NCBI GenBank assembly: GCA_030065025.1
Contig: JASJDY010000033.1
Span: 1 to 47,993, forward strand
DNA: 47,993 nucleotides
Reading direction: 5' to 3'
Source of the DNA: Planctomycetota bacterium
GTDB taxonomy: Bacteria > Planctomycetota > PLA2 > JAEUHO01
The notes beneath the pieces were generated by a model. The model ran no database searches. It had not been told where the DNA came from and saw only the letters and a list, made by a program, of their open reading frames with translations. Positions 24,408-33,161 of the stretch are shown here, piece by piece (position 1 is the stretch's first letter; every line of letters starts with the position of its first letter). The translations under genes and the position numbers were made by a program.

Positions 24408-25970
24408 TCAATCCTCGCCGCCGGGGAAGCAGCCCCGCAGCACGATGGTCTCACCGTCGTAGACGAGCAGCTCGCAGCCGGCTAGCGCCTTCAGCGACTC
24501 GACGCCGAAGGGACGCGGCGACTCGGCACCGTACTCCTTGGCGAAGCGTCCTTCACCTTCGACGATCTCGATCACGCCGAGCTCGGCCTCGACGCCCTCG
24601 CAGAGGACGACGAGGGTCAGCGTCTCGACGCCGACGAGATGCTCGACCTCGACCACGAGTGAGCAACCGCCCGCGCCGCAGCGCACGATCGCGTCGCCGT
24701 CGGCCTCGGGCTGCGCGCCGCCGACCGTCGGCTCCAGATCACAGTCGGCGACGTAGCCGCGACCTTCTTCTTCGCCGTCTTCGTCCTCACCGTCGTCATC
24801 GTCGCCGGGGAAGCAGCCGGCCAGGGCGACCGCGCCCTCGCCGTCGAGCAGGAGGAGTCGGCAGTCGCCCAACTCAGTCAGCGAGTTCGCCTCGAAGGGG
24901 CGTACGTCCTCGAGGCCGTACTCCCGCACGAAGCGACCCTGCCCCTCGACGATCTCGATCGTGCCGATCTCCTCGCGGAGCTCGCCACACTCGACGGTCA
25001 CGGTGAATGAGGTTGCGGTCACGACGCCGCCGACCTCGACCACCAGCTTGCAGCCACCGTCCTGACAGAACAGCTCGGCTTCGCCCTCTGCGGTCGGCTC
25101 CGAGCTCCCCTCGACCGGCTCGAGGTCGCAGTCCTCCTCGAAGCGGTCGCGCTTGTCCTCCTCGTCCTCGCCCGGCACGCAGCCGCTGAGGGCGGCATTG
25201 CCATTCGCGTCGAGCAGGAGCAACGCGCAGCCGCGCAGGTCCGCAAGGGACTCCGCGCCGAAGGGCAAGACCTCGAGCGTGCAGGAGTCGAGCTCGAAGT
25301 GCCCCTCCCCTGCGACGATCTCGATCACGCCCAGCTCCTCGATGAGGCCCTCGCACTCCACGGCGACGGTCAGCTCCGTCGCGAAGAGGACGTCCTCGAC
25401 CTCCACTTCGAGCTCGCAGCAGGTCGCGCTGCACGTGAGCTCGGCCTCGGCGATGGCCTCGGGCTCCGAGCTGCCCTCGGTCGGCTTGAGACGGCACTCG
25501 GCCTCGAAGACCGGGCGATCGTCGTCGTCGCTCTCGGGGTGCTCGATCCGGCACTCGACGACCTCGCCGTCCTCGATCTCGACCTCGATGCGGCAGTGCT
25601 CGTCCTCCCCGAGGGGATCGAGCTCCACCTCGTCGCCGTCGATGTCGGCGCCGTCGGGCGTGTCATCACCTGACTCGCTCGGATCCTTGGGCGGCCCCTC
25701 CCCTGCGGGAGCGGCGGGGTCCTCGAAGCGCAGCACGATCGGATCGCCGGCGCGGACCGCAAGCTGGAACGCGCCATCCGAGCCGGTGACGACGGTCGTG
25801 CCATCGACGAGGGACTCAACGACGATGCCTGCGACCGCGTTCGATCCGTTGACACCGGTGATTTTGCCCGTGACCTGCGCTCCGACGCTGACGGCTTCCG
25901 CGCCGCCTCCGCCGCAAGCTCCGCACACCGCGAGACAGACAGATAGCGAGATGACGGACAGGATCCGCAT
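24408..25970 (-). CDS. acidic lipoprotein with three tandem repeats
   Basis: 520 residues. ATG 25970 follows GGAGGAGGAG. The lipobox contains Cys-16 and Cys-19 (AVCGAC). Residues about 30-90 are a carboxypeptidase-regulatory-like beta domain (GKITGVNGSNAVAGIVVES). After an acidic linker come three repeats of about 120 residues, each opening with ECRLKPTEGSSEP, DCDLEPVEGSSEP or DCDLEPTVGGAQP. The later parts of each repeat are V(E/T)VECxxLxEExGxIEIVxGxGxF, PF-x-x-x-SL-x-x-L-x-(G/D)C and GCxPG. Paired Cys residues suggest disulphides. Asp/Glu-rich linkers could bind calcium. Function is unknown. Confidence 0.82.
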   Translation of the reverse strand: MRILSVISLSVCLAVCGACGGGGAEAVSVGAQVTGKITGVNGSNAVAGIVVESLVDGTTVVTGSDGAFQLAVRAGDPIVLRFEDPAAPAGEGPPKDPSESGDDTPDGADIDGDEVELDPLGEDEHCRIEVEIEDGEVVECRIEHPESDDDDRPVFEAECRLKPTEGSSEPEAIAEAELTCSATCCELEVEVEDVLFATELTVAVECEGLIEELGVIEIVAGEGHFELDSCTLEVLPFGAESLADLRGCALLLLDANGNAALSGCVPGEDEEDKRDRFEEDCDLEPVEGSSEPTAEGEAELFCQDGGCKLVVEVGGVVTATSFTVTVECGELREEIGTIEIVEGQGRFVREYGLEDVRPFEANSLTELGDCRLLLLDGEGAVALAGCFPGDDDDGEDEDGEEEGRGYVADCDLEPTVGGAQPEADGDAIVRCGAGGCSLVVEVEHLVGVETLTLVVLCEGVEAELGVIEIVEGEGRFAKEYGAESPRPFGVESLKALAGCELLVYDGETIVLRGCFPGGED

Positions 25971-26135
25971 GGTCTCCTCCTCCAGACCGGCAGGATCCCT
26001 ACCCGCCGTCTGGGTACGTGTAGCACCGTCTGCACGCCGCCGGACGCGGCCGACCCAACTTGCTAAGAAGTCTGAGTCCGTTCAGGCGCCTTCATAAGCA
26101 GGTGGCCGGAACATGGAACCCGGCCCGTGGACGCG

Positions 26136-27431
26136 TCAGCGAGCCAGACGGATCCCGCTGAACTGCCAACGCGCTTCGGGCGGGAAGAAGTTGCGGTACG
26201 TCGGCCGGGTGTGGTCCGAAGGTGTGGCGCACGAACCGCCCCGCAGGACGTACTGGTTGCACATGAACTTGCCGTTGTACTCACCCAGCGCCCCCGGCGC
26301 GGGAGCGTAGCCCGGGTACGCCGCGTAGGCGCTCGAGGTCCACTGCCAGACCTCGCCGTAGCGGCCGTGCCCACTCGGATGGATGGCGCGTCCCGCCGCC
26401 ACGCGCTGGTCGGCGAACCCGCCTTCCTCCACGTCGGCACCCGCCGCGACCTCCCACTCCGCTTCCGTCGGAAGACGGGCTCCGGCCCAGCGAGCGAAGG
26501 CATCGGCCTCGAAGTAGCTGACGTGCGTGACGGGAGCATCCGGATCGACCGGCGCGGGACCGGCCAACGTGTGCTGCCACCACACTCCGTCGCGCTCGTA
26601 CCAGTAGAGCGGCGCCTCCCAGCCCTGCTCCTGCAGCGCTTGCCAGCCGAGCGAGAGCCAGATCAGCGGATCCGCGTACGCGCCGTCCTCCATGAAGGCC
26701 AGGTAGTCACCCGCCGTGACGAGCGCGTCGTCCAGCGTGCAGTCCTGCAAGTACACACGGTGGCGCGGGCCTTCGTTGTCGAAGTGGAAGCCGGGGCCCT
26801 CGTGTCCGATCTCGTGAACGCCTTCGGCAATCGACCGACCGGCACCCGCCGGCTTCGCGTCGACCGTGGCGAGGGGATCTTCGCGGAAGGCCGGGGCCAG
26901 GGGGTTGAGCGACAAGACATGCTTGATGTCGGTGACGATCAACTCCTGATGCTGTTGCTCGTGGTTCAGGCCTAGGGTGAGGGCCGCGCGATCCGCTGCG
27001 CTCAGGTCCCCGGACTCGATCCGCGCGCGCATGTGGCGATCGACGTGCGCGCGATACTCGAGAACCTCGCCGAGGCCGGGCCGCGTGACCAGGCCGCGCC
27101 TCGGCCGCGGGAACTGGGATCCGAGGCTGTTGTAGTAGGAGTTGAAGAGCGCCGGATAGCGCTCGTCGAAAAGCCGGTACCCGGATGCGTTCCCCAGCAC
27201 GAACGTCTCGAAGAACCACGTCGTGTGCGCCAGGTGCCACCGCGTGGGGCTGACGTCCGGCATGGACTGCACCTGGCAGTCCTCGGGCGATAGCGTCTCG
27301 CACAGACGCTCGGTGAACGACCGCACCGCCACGTACGGCGTGAGGAGATCCGAGTTGGGCTTCGGCTTCAGGCGGAGCAAGGCTTCATCTCCCTCGTCGG
27401 GCAGGGGGCGAATCGTGGCGCGACCGCCCAT
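26136..27431 (-). CDS. egtB: ergothioneine biosynthesis sulfoxide synthase EgtB-like
   Basis: About 431 residues from ATG 27431. A GTG at 27473 is possible and no clear ribosome site decides between them. EgtB is a non-haem iron enzyme that couples hercynine to a thiol using oxygen. The N-terminal DinB-like domain has RWHLAHTTWFFE (near 65-76) and NHEQQHQEL (near 156-164), which carry the expected His ligands. The C-terminal FGE-sulfatase domain (about 190-430) has HVSYFEADAFARWAGARLPTEAEWE (quoted in part), VWQWTSSAY and YVLRGGSCAT, ending GIRLAR. No EgtD methyltransferase lies nearby. The upstream lipoprotein gene is on the same strand. Confidence 0.92.
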   Translation of the reverse strand: MGGRATIRPLPDEGDEALLRLKPKPNSDLLTPYVAVRSFTERLCETLSPEDCQVQSMPDVSPTRWHLAHTTWFFETFVLGNASGYRLFDERYPALFNSYYNSLGSQFPRPRRGLVTRPGLGEVLEYRAHVDRHMRARIESGDLSAADRAALTLGLNHEQQHQELIVTDIKHVLSLNPLAPAFREDPLATVDAKPAGAGRSIAEGVHEIGHEGPGFHFDNEGPRHRVYLQDCTLDDALVTAGDYLAFMEDGAYADPLIWLSLGWQALQEQGWEAPLYWYERDGVWWQHTLAGPAPVDPDAPVTHVSYFEADAFARWAGARLPTEAEWEVAAGADVEEGGFADQRVAAGRAIHPSGHGRYGEVWQWTSSAYAAYPGYAPAPGALGEYNGKFMCNQYVLRGGSCATPSDHTRPTYRNFFPPEARWQFSGIRLAR

Positions 27432-27563
27432 GTCGCGCAAGCATCGCGCATGAGGAGGGCACCGCAAGGGCACCGCCCTCCCGAATCGGCCGCGCGCATG
27501 TTGCGCTCCCCGTCCATGGGATGCATCGAATGCCGGCGCCGCGCAGTTCCGTGCCTGACTCCG

Positions 27564-28670
27564 TCATTTCGGGATCTTGATGCGGCGGATCTGCGGCTTG
27601 GCCCCCGTCAGGTCGAAGACGCACAGCAGTGTGCCGTCTCCGGCCGGCTCCATCGTGCCGCCCGCGAAGTGCGTTCCGCCCGGGGATGGCGCGAACTGAT
27701 CCGGCGCATCGGGCACGGCCACAGCACGCACGAATCGCCCCTTCTGCACATCGAAGCGCAGGAGGTAGCGCCCCCCGGCAGAGAAGGCCCAGAGCGTACG
27801 GTCCTCTGCATCGAATGTCGCCGCGCCGAGCGTCGCCGCGACCTCCTGCGGCACGGGCACGCGCGCGCGGAGCGTGCCGGCGAGGTCCGTGATGAGCAGC
27901 TCGCAGCGAGCGCGTTTGTCCTCCTTGCTCCGCACGGGACGCATCGCGGCGAGGTGCTTGGTGCCGATGGCGATGAGCTCACCGTCCCGCAGGCGGCCGA
28001 GCGGGCCGGACAGGTGCTCGAAGACGGGTCCCTTCTCCGAGAGGCGGAGGCGGCCGACGCGCCGGTTCAGCACGAGGCCCTCGACGCCGAAGATGCCGGC
28101 CCGGCCGCTCTCCAGACGCACGTCGCGCTTGGGGAACGGACGCGTGATTGCGCCGGTCGTGAGGTCGATCCGTACGGGCATGATCCGCTCGGGGACACCC
28201 GCCTTCTTGCGCGGCTTCTGGTACGCCGTCCACCAGAGCTGGCCTTGCGCATCGAGCAGCATGTCCGTCCACAGCAGGGCATCGCCGTCCGTACGCTGGA
28301 GCGTCGCGATGGTCTCGTGCACGCGCGTGGACGCACCGGACTTGCGATCGAGTCGGATGCGCAGCAGGTCGACGTCGCAGAGGTGGTCGTTGCTACGCGG
28401 GGTCGAACCACCCGATGGCTCGCGTGCAGCGAGCACGAGCAGACTCTTCCCGTCCGCCGCGAACATGGGTCGCAGCACGCTGTGGCGCTTGCTGACGAAC
28501 ACGCGCCGCGAGGCACCCGTCTCGATGTGGTAGGTGGCCAGGTAGGAGGTGGCGCCCTCATCGGGCGTCCACCAGTAGGCGACCTGCTTGCCATCGGCCG
28601 ACCAGCCCGGCTTGCATCCGGGTGCGACGCACAGCAGGGCGAGAGCGAAGCAGACGAGGAGAGAGCGCAT
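27564..28670 (-). CDS. beta-propeller-like (TolB/PD40) lipoprotein
   Basis: 368 residues from ATG 28670 after GGAGG. The long frame upstream is spurious. The signal peptide is RSLLVCFALALLCVAPGC with possible lipid acceptor Cys-19. It is followed by GWSADGKQVAYWW, a typical PD40/WD40-like propeller blade start, with other blades at RPMFAADGKSLLVLA, LWTDMLLDAQGQLWWT, AATFDAEDRTLWAFS and QFAPSPGGTHFAGG. It is probably a periplasmic binding or scaffolding protein. It is translated in the same direction as the neighbouring TPR protein and EgtB genes. Confidence 0.78.
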   Translation of the reverse strand: MRSLLVCFALALLCVAPGCKPGWSADGKQVAYWWTPDEGATSYLATYHIETGASRRVFVSKRHSVLRPMFAADGKSLLVLAAREPSGGSTPRSNDHLCDVDLLRIRLDRKSGASTRVHETIATLQRTDGDALLWTDMLLDAQGQLWWTAYQKPRKKAGVPERIMPVRIDLTTGAITRPFPKRDVRLESGRAGIFGVEGLVLNRRVGRLRLSEKGPVFEHLSGPLGRLRDGELIAIGTKHLAAMRPVRSKEDKRARCELLITDLAGTLRARVPVPQEVAATLGAATFDAEDRTLWAFSAGGRYLLRFDVQKGRFVRAVAVPDAPDQFAPSPGGTHFAGGTMEPAGDGTLLCVFDLTGAKPQIRRIKIPK

Positions 28671-28828
28671 CACCACCTCCGATCGGCGGCGGAGGACCAC
28701 CGCCCAGCGAGAGGCTAGCTGCGAGCGTCGTGCCAGCGCGACCGGTGCGTGTCGTGCCCCGGTATGGGGCGTCGCTGCGCCGATGGGCCCAGCGAGACTG
28801 CGCAGAGCTGCGCAGGAAGGCGTACGAC

Positions 28829-29797
28829 CTACTTCCCGTCCTTGATGCCGCCGAGGCGCTTGATGCGGGGCAGGCGCTCGGGCTCCGATGACTGGATCCA
28901 CTGCATGTCCTTGAGCAGCGGCCAGGCCTTGGCGAACCACGGCTTCGCCTCGTCGGGCCCTTCCAGCAGCAGCAGACACTCACCGATCTCCTCGAAGACG
29001 AAGCCGCTCGGCTTCTCCATCTTCTCGTAGACGGCCAGCAGCTCGCGCTGAAGAGCCAGCGCAAGCGCGGCGCGCTTCAGCTCGCGCAGCTGCTTGGCCA
29101 CGGCCCACTTGGCAATGCGTGTGCCCTGACTGTCCGGCGCGACCTTCTGCCGCCACAGCCAGCCCTTCGTGTGGACCTCCAGCGCCTTCTCGTACTGCTT
29201 GGCCTCGTGATAGGTCCAGCCGATGTTGTTGTAGAGCGTGCCGAGCCAGCGCATCGCACGCGGATCCTTGGAGCTCTCCGCGTACTCCATTGCCTTCACG
29301 TTCCATGCGAGCTTGTCGGCGGTGCCCGGAACGGCGATACCCAGCATGTGCGCCGCGTCGACGACCAGGCCGTGCGCCTTGATCGATCGCGCCAGGTTCC
29401 ACGCCTGCTCGAAGATCGGCACCGCCTTGGCCTTCTGGTTCGAGGAATTGAACGCACGGCCGCGTTCGAGCAGATAGCGCACGCGCGCGCGCTGGGTGCC
29501 GCCCGTGAGCTGCTTCTCGACGCCGTCGAGGACCTCGTGCGCTTCCTGGAACTTGCGCTGCAGTCCCAGCGTGCGCCCGATCTGGGTCAGCAGCTCGAGC
29601 TTGTAGCCCAGGTTGCCCGCGGCCTCGGCCTTGGGCAGCAGCTCGCGGAAGCGCTTCTCGGTTGCCGCCGGGTTGCCGTAGTCCCACAGCTTGTCGAAGT
29701 CCGGGAGCTCGTCGGCGTGCGCCGTGGGCATAGGCGCCGCGAGGGCCACGATGAGAGCCGCGAGCAGCAGGACGACGCGAGGAAGAGCTGAATCCAT
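28829..29797 (-). CDS. secreted TPR protein
   Basis: 322 residues from ATG 29797, with GGAGG upstream. The signal peptide RVVLLLAALIVALAAPMPTAHA is cut near AHA-DE. Tetratricopeptide-type helix pairs run through about residues 45-290. Examples are KLELLTQIGRTLGLQRKFQEAHEVL, LYNNIGWTYHEAKQYEKALEVH and ALQRELLAVYEKME (each quoted in part or whole). These scaffolds mediate protein contacts, and the partner is unknown. It is followed on the same strand, after 158 bp, by the propeller-like lipoprotein. Confidence 0.82.
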   Translation of the reverse strand: MDSALPRVVLLLAALIVALAAPMPTAHADELPDFDKLWDYGNPAATEKRFRELLPKAEAAGNLGYKLELLTQIGRTLGLQRKFQEAHEVLDGVEKQLTGGTQRARVRYLLERGRAFNSSNQKAKAVPIFEQAWNLARSIKAHGLVVDAAHMLGIAVPGTADKLAWNVKAMEYAESSKDPRAMRWLGTLYNNIGWTYHEAKQYEKALEVHTKGWLWRQKVAPDSQGTRIAKWAVAKQLRELKRAALALALQRELLAVYEKMEKPSGFVFEEIGECLLLLEGPDEAKPWFAKAWPLLKDMQWIQSSEPERLPRIKRLGGIKDGK

Positions 29798-29867
29798 GAG
29801 GCCTCCGCAGGGACGAGGATGGGTAGAGACTACCCAAGGACGTCCGTCGGCGCCGAGCCGGGTGCCG

Positions 29868-31664
29868 CTATAGGAGCTGGAGGAAGAACACCGTGGTGGC
29901 GGCCATGACGATGCTCATCCCGATGCCCGCTTTGGCGAAGTCGCTGGTGCGGTACCCGCCCGAGCCCATCACCATGAGATTGCACTGATGGGCGAAGGGC
30001 AGCATGAACGCGCAGCTCGTGCCGAAGGCGACGGCCAGCACGGTGGTGCGCACGTCGAGCCCCGACCCTGCGGCAACCTCGAGCGCGACCGGCGCCAGGA
30101 TCACGGCTGCCGCACCGTTGTTGCTGGTCGTGCTCAGGACGGCGGAGACGATGAACAACGCAGCGATGACGCCCGTCGCGCCTAACAGCGGCTCGATCGT
30201 CAGCAGACCCTGCGCTGCGTCGGAGGCGACCTCGTGCTGCTCGAGAGCCATCCCCAGCGGGATCGTGCCGGCGATCAGGAACAGGATCCGGAAGTCCATG
30301 CACTCGCGGATTCCGGCCATGGAGACGCAGCGCGTCGCGCGCATGAGCACCGCCGCGCCGAGCGCGGTCACCGCGAGGGGCAGCAGCCCCAGGAGCGGCG
30401 GGATCAGCGCGAGCAGCAAGAGACCGATTGCCAGCGGCGCACGGCGCACGTCCTGCTCCTGAGCGCCCTCGAACAGGGCGATGAACCGCCCATCGCGACC
30501 GAGGCGCCTGATGTCGCGGCCCGCGCCCGACACGAGCAACGCATCACCCAGCTCCAGCGGGACATCGGCGAGGCCCGAGTCGCGGATCTCGTCTCGCCGC
30601 CAGATGGCGAGCACGCTCAGCGAGAACTCATTGCGGAACTTCAGGCTGCGCAGCGTCTCGCCGATGGCCTCGGAGCGCGGCGGGATCGTGACCTCGGCCA
30701 AGGAGACGCCCTGCTCGAGGATCTCGTCCATCGAGCCGACCTTGGCCATGCCGTACTGCACCCAGCACTCCTCGCTGAAGCGCCAGGCGTCTTCGTCAGC
30801 CCCTTCGAGGAAGAGCTCGTCACCGACCTCCAGCACCAGGTCGGGCGTCGGGTGAACCGTCCGCATGCGCGTTCCGCGCGGACGGCTCACCAGCACGACC
30901 TTCAGACCGTACTCATCGTCCAGGTCGGCTTCGCGTAGCGACTTGCGCGCGCATGTGGAGTCCTCGCCGAGACGCATGCGATGGAGCTTCGAAGGCAGGC
31001 CGTAGGCTTGCGCGAGTTCGTCGGGCACCTGCCGGCGACGCTCGCCGCCGGTTCGCAAGGGGAGCCAGCGCCGCCCGACGAAGGTCATGTACGCGATGCA
31101 GGCCATGGTCACCGGCACGCCGATCTTCGCGAAGTCCGCCATGGCGATGACCTCGCCGCGGACGCGCAGGCCCTCGGCGAGGATCAGGTTCGGCGTCGTG
31201 CCGATGATCGTGGTCGTGCCACCCACGATCGCGGCGAACGAGAGCGGCATCATCAGCCGGGACGGATGAAGCTCTGCGCGCCGTGCGAGGACGGCAACGG
31301 CGGGCAGGAAGACAGCCACCGTCGCGGCGTTCGACATGAACGCCGACAGGAACGCGACGGAGACCATGATCGAGAGGATGAGCACGGTCTCGCTACGCCC
31401 ACCGACGCGCTGCAGCCCCTGCGCCATCAAGGAGGCGACCCCGCTCTCCTGCATGCCCTGACCAAGAACGAAGATCGCAGCGAGGGCGAGCACAGCCGGG
31501 TTGCCGAACCCGGCGAGTGCCTGATCCGCACTCTCGAGCGTTCCGGTCGCGGCCAACACGACGGGAATCGCGAGCGCGGTCATCCACAGCGGGATCGCCT
31601 CGCTGATGAACAGAATGACCGCGGCGACGAGCGTCGCGATGGCGACGATCTGGTGAATCGACAT
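29868..31664 (-). CDS. SLC13/DASS-type anion transporter with two RCK_C (TrkA_C) domains
   Basis: 598 residues. ATG 31664 has AGGAG upstream. Membrane blocks at about 1-200 and 405-598 flank a soluble middle. The first block has the hairpin MSNAATVAVFLPA and IVGGTTTIIGTTPN. The second has TTSNNGAAAVILAPVALE. These are the two symmetry-related SNT-like motifs that bind sodium and substrate in divalent anion/sodium symporters. The middle (about 215-395) holds two TrkA_C domains (VGDELFLEGADEDA and LGDALLVSGAGRDI ends), as in sulfate/thiosulfate-type or SAC1-like transporters. Substrate may be sulfate, dicarboxylate or phosphate. It cannot be fixed from sequence. Confidence 0.9.
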   Translation of the reverse strand: MSIHQIVAIATLVAAVILFISEAIPLWMTALAIPVVLAATGTLESADQALAGFGNPAVLALAAIFVLGQGMQESGVASLMAQGLQRVGGRSETVLILSIMVSVAFLSAFMSNAATVAVFLPAVAVLARRAELHPSRLMMPLSFAAIVGGTTTIIGTTPNLILAEGLRVRGEVIAMADFAKIGVPVTMACIAYMTFVGRRWLPLRTGGERRRQVPDELAQAYGLPSKLHRMRLGEDSTCARKSLREADLDDEYGLKVVLVSRPRGTRMRTVHPTPDLVLEVGDELFLEGADEDAWRFSEECWVQYGMAKVGSMDEILEQGVSLAEVTIPPRSEAIGETLRSLKFRNEFSLSVLAIWRRDEIRDSGLADVPLELGDALLVSGAGRDIRRLGRDGRFIALFEGAQEQDVRRAPLAIGLLLLALIPPLLGLLPLAVTALGAAVLMRATRCVSMAGIRECMDFRILFLIAGTIPLGMALEQHEVASDAAQGLLTIEPLLGATGVIAALFIVSAVLSTTSNNGAAAVILAPVALEVAAGSGLDVRTTVLAVAFGTSCAFMLPFAHQCNLMVMGSGGYRTSDFAKAGIGMSIVMAATTVFFLQLL

Positions 31665-31774
31665 GGCTGCGCTCCTGGGGCGCGCACCCTACAAGTACGG
31701 TCCCGGGAACGGAACCGCCGACATGACGACCGGCCCGTGTCAGGGACGATTACCTGGCACGACTCGGCCGGTAT

Positions 31775-31803
31775 ACCGGCGGCTTCGTTCCTGGTTCGGT
31801 ACG
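31775..31803. repeat. 29-bp identical repeat, copy 2
   Basis: Identical to 20150-20178. It ends two bases past the stop of the minus-strand NmrA/SnoaL gene. It is embedded in an imperfect palindrome (arms around CCGGTATACCGG, about 31754-31794) that could fold as a hairpin in the 3' region of that gene. The rest of 31665-31805 holds nothing else I can name. Confidence 0.75.
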
Positions 31804-31805
31804 GC

Positions 31806-33062
31806 TTAGGCCACCTCCAGCTGCTGCAGCATCGTCAGGCTGTCGAGGATCTCCCAGTCGTGGACGATCTTGCCGTCGCGGTACCGGCTGATCACGACCC
31901 CGCGGATGTCGATGGCGCGGTTGGTGGCGGGGATGCCCATGAACTCGCCGCGCTGGGTGCCCTTCAACGTGAAGTCCAGGACCGTCGTGTCGTCGTTGGC
32001 GATGATCCGGTGGCTGGTCAGCACCATGTCCGGGAAGGCCGAACGCAAGCCCCGGAACATCGCGGTGAGCTCCTCACGTCCGCTCACCTCCTCGCCCGGG
32101 CTGCGGTAGAGGTAGTCCTCGTGGATGAGATCCGGGAGCACGGACTCGTCGCCGCCGTTGATGAACTCGGTGACGAAGCGCCGCAGCACGGCTTCATGCT
32201 CGGTCGCGGCACTTGACGGGGACGCCGTTGCCTGGTCCGTGGCAGCGCGGCGAGCGAACTCGGAGAAGTCGCGCGGCTTGCGTCCCAGCGCCCGCTCCAC
32301 GCCGTCGCCCAGGTGCGCGTTGCGGCCGTCGAGCAGCGTCCCGAACAGGAAGTCCATGAGACCGACGACGTCCTCCGGCGCCCCTGAAGCCTCGAGGCCC
32401 GCGAGGAAGTCCGCGTGGGTGACCGGGACGAACGAGATGGGATGTCCCAACGCCCTCGACAGCTCGGTGGCGACGTCCTCCAGCGTCAGGCCGCGCGGGC
32501 CCGTGACGTCGTAGATCTCGCCATGATGACCAGGCTCGGTGAGAGCTGCGACGGCGACGTCGGACAGGTCATCCAGGTCCACGAAGGGCTCCGGCACGTG
32601 ACCGGAAGGAAGCACGAACTCTCCCGCTTCCACCAGCTCGGCGAACCCGCCTTCCGTGAAGTTCTGGTTGAACCAGGCCGAGCGGACCACCGTCCACGTG
32701 AGCCCGCTCTCGCGGACGAGAGTCTCCTGACGCAGTCCCTCCTCTTCGCCACGCCCCGTGAGCAGCACGAGACGCTGCACGCCGGCTCGCTTGGCGTGCT
32801 CGATGAACGCGCCGATCCGGTCGGTCGCCTTCTCGAGGTCCAGATCCTGGGGGTAGGCGATGTAGACGGCGTCGATGCCGGCGAGAGCTCTGCCCCACGT
32901 GCTGGACTCGGTCCAGTCGAAGGCCGGTGAGGTCGACCGCGACCCTCTACGTACGTGGAAGCCTCCGGCATCCAGTCGGGACGCTACGCGACGACCTGTC
33001 TTCCCGCTCGCTGCCAGGACGAGCATCCGCGCGGGCGTCTCGTGTTCGATGTGGTTGTTCAT
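31806..33062 (-). CDS. NmrA-like NAD(P)-binding protein fused to SnoaL/ester-cyclase-like domain
   Basis: 418 residues. ATG 33062 follows GGAG. Residues about 12-285 are an NmrA/atypical-SDR domain. The nucleotide motif is LVLAASGKTGRRVASRL, slightly unlike the usual GATGxxG. Later parts are VQRLVLLTGRG, WFNQNF and YDVTGPRGLTLEDVATELS, typical of quinone oxidoreductase-like NmrA proteins. Residues about 292-410 are a SnoaL-like polyketide cyclase or ester cyclase domain (LPDLIHEDYLYRSPG, HRIIANDDTTVLDFTLKGTQRGEFMGIPATN, quoted in part). A fused reductase and cyclase-like domain in one chain is unusual. An AraC regulator gene lies just upstream on the same strand. Confidence 0.88.
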   Translation of the reverse strand: MNNHIEHETPARMLVLAASGKTGRRVASRLDAGGFHVRRGSRSTSPAFDWTESSTWGRALAGIDAVYIAYPQDLDLEKATDRIGAFIEHAKRAGVQRLVLLTGRGEEEGLRQETLVRESGLTWTVVRSAWFNQNFTEGGFAELVEAGEFVLPSGHVPEPFVDLDDLSDVAVAALTEPGHHGEIYDVTGPRGLTLEDVATELSRALGHPISFVPVTHADFLAGLEASGAPEDVVGLMDFLFGTLLDGRNAHLGDGVERALGRKPRDFSEFARRAATDQATASPSSAATEHEAVLRRFVTEFINGGDESVLPDLIHEDYLYRSPGEEVSGREELTAMFRGLRSAFPDMVLTSHRIIANDDTTVLDFTLKGTQRGEFMGIPATNRAIDIRGVVISRYRDGKIVHDWEILDSLTMLQQLEVA

Positions 33063-33161
33063 GGCTCTGCATCTCCTTGCTGGGGTGTGCCACGAACCTA
33101 GATGTGCCTCCGCGGGGGTTCTCGGCCGCGTGCGCCAATGCTTGTGCCCAGCGCGCCAGGA

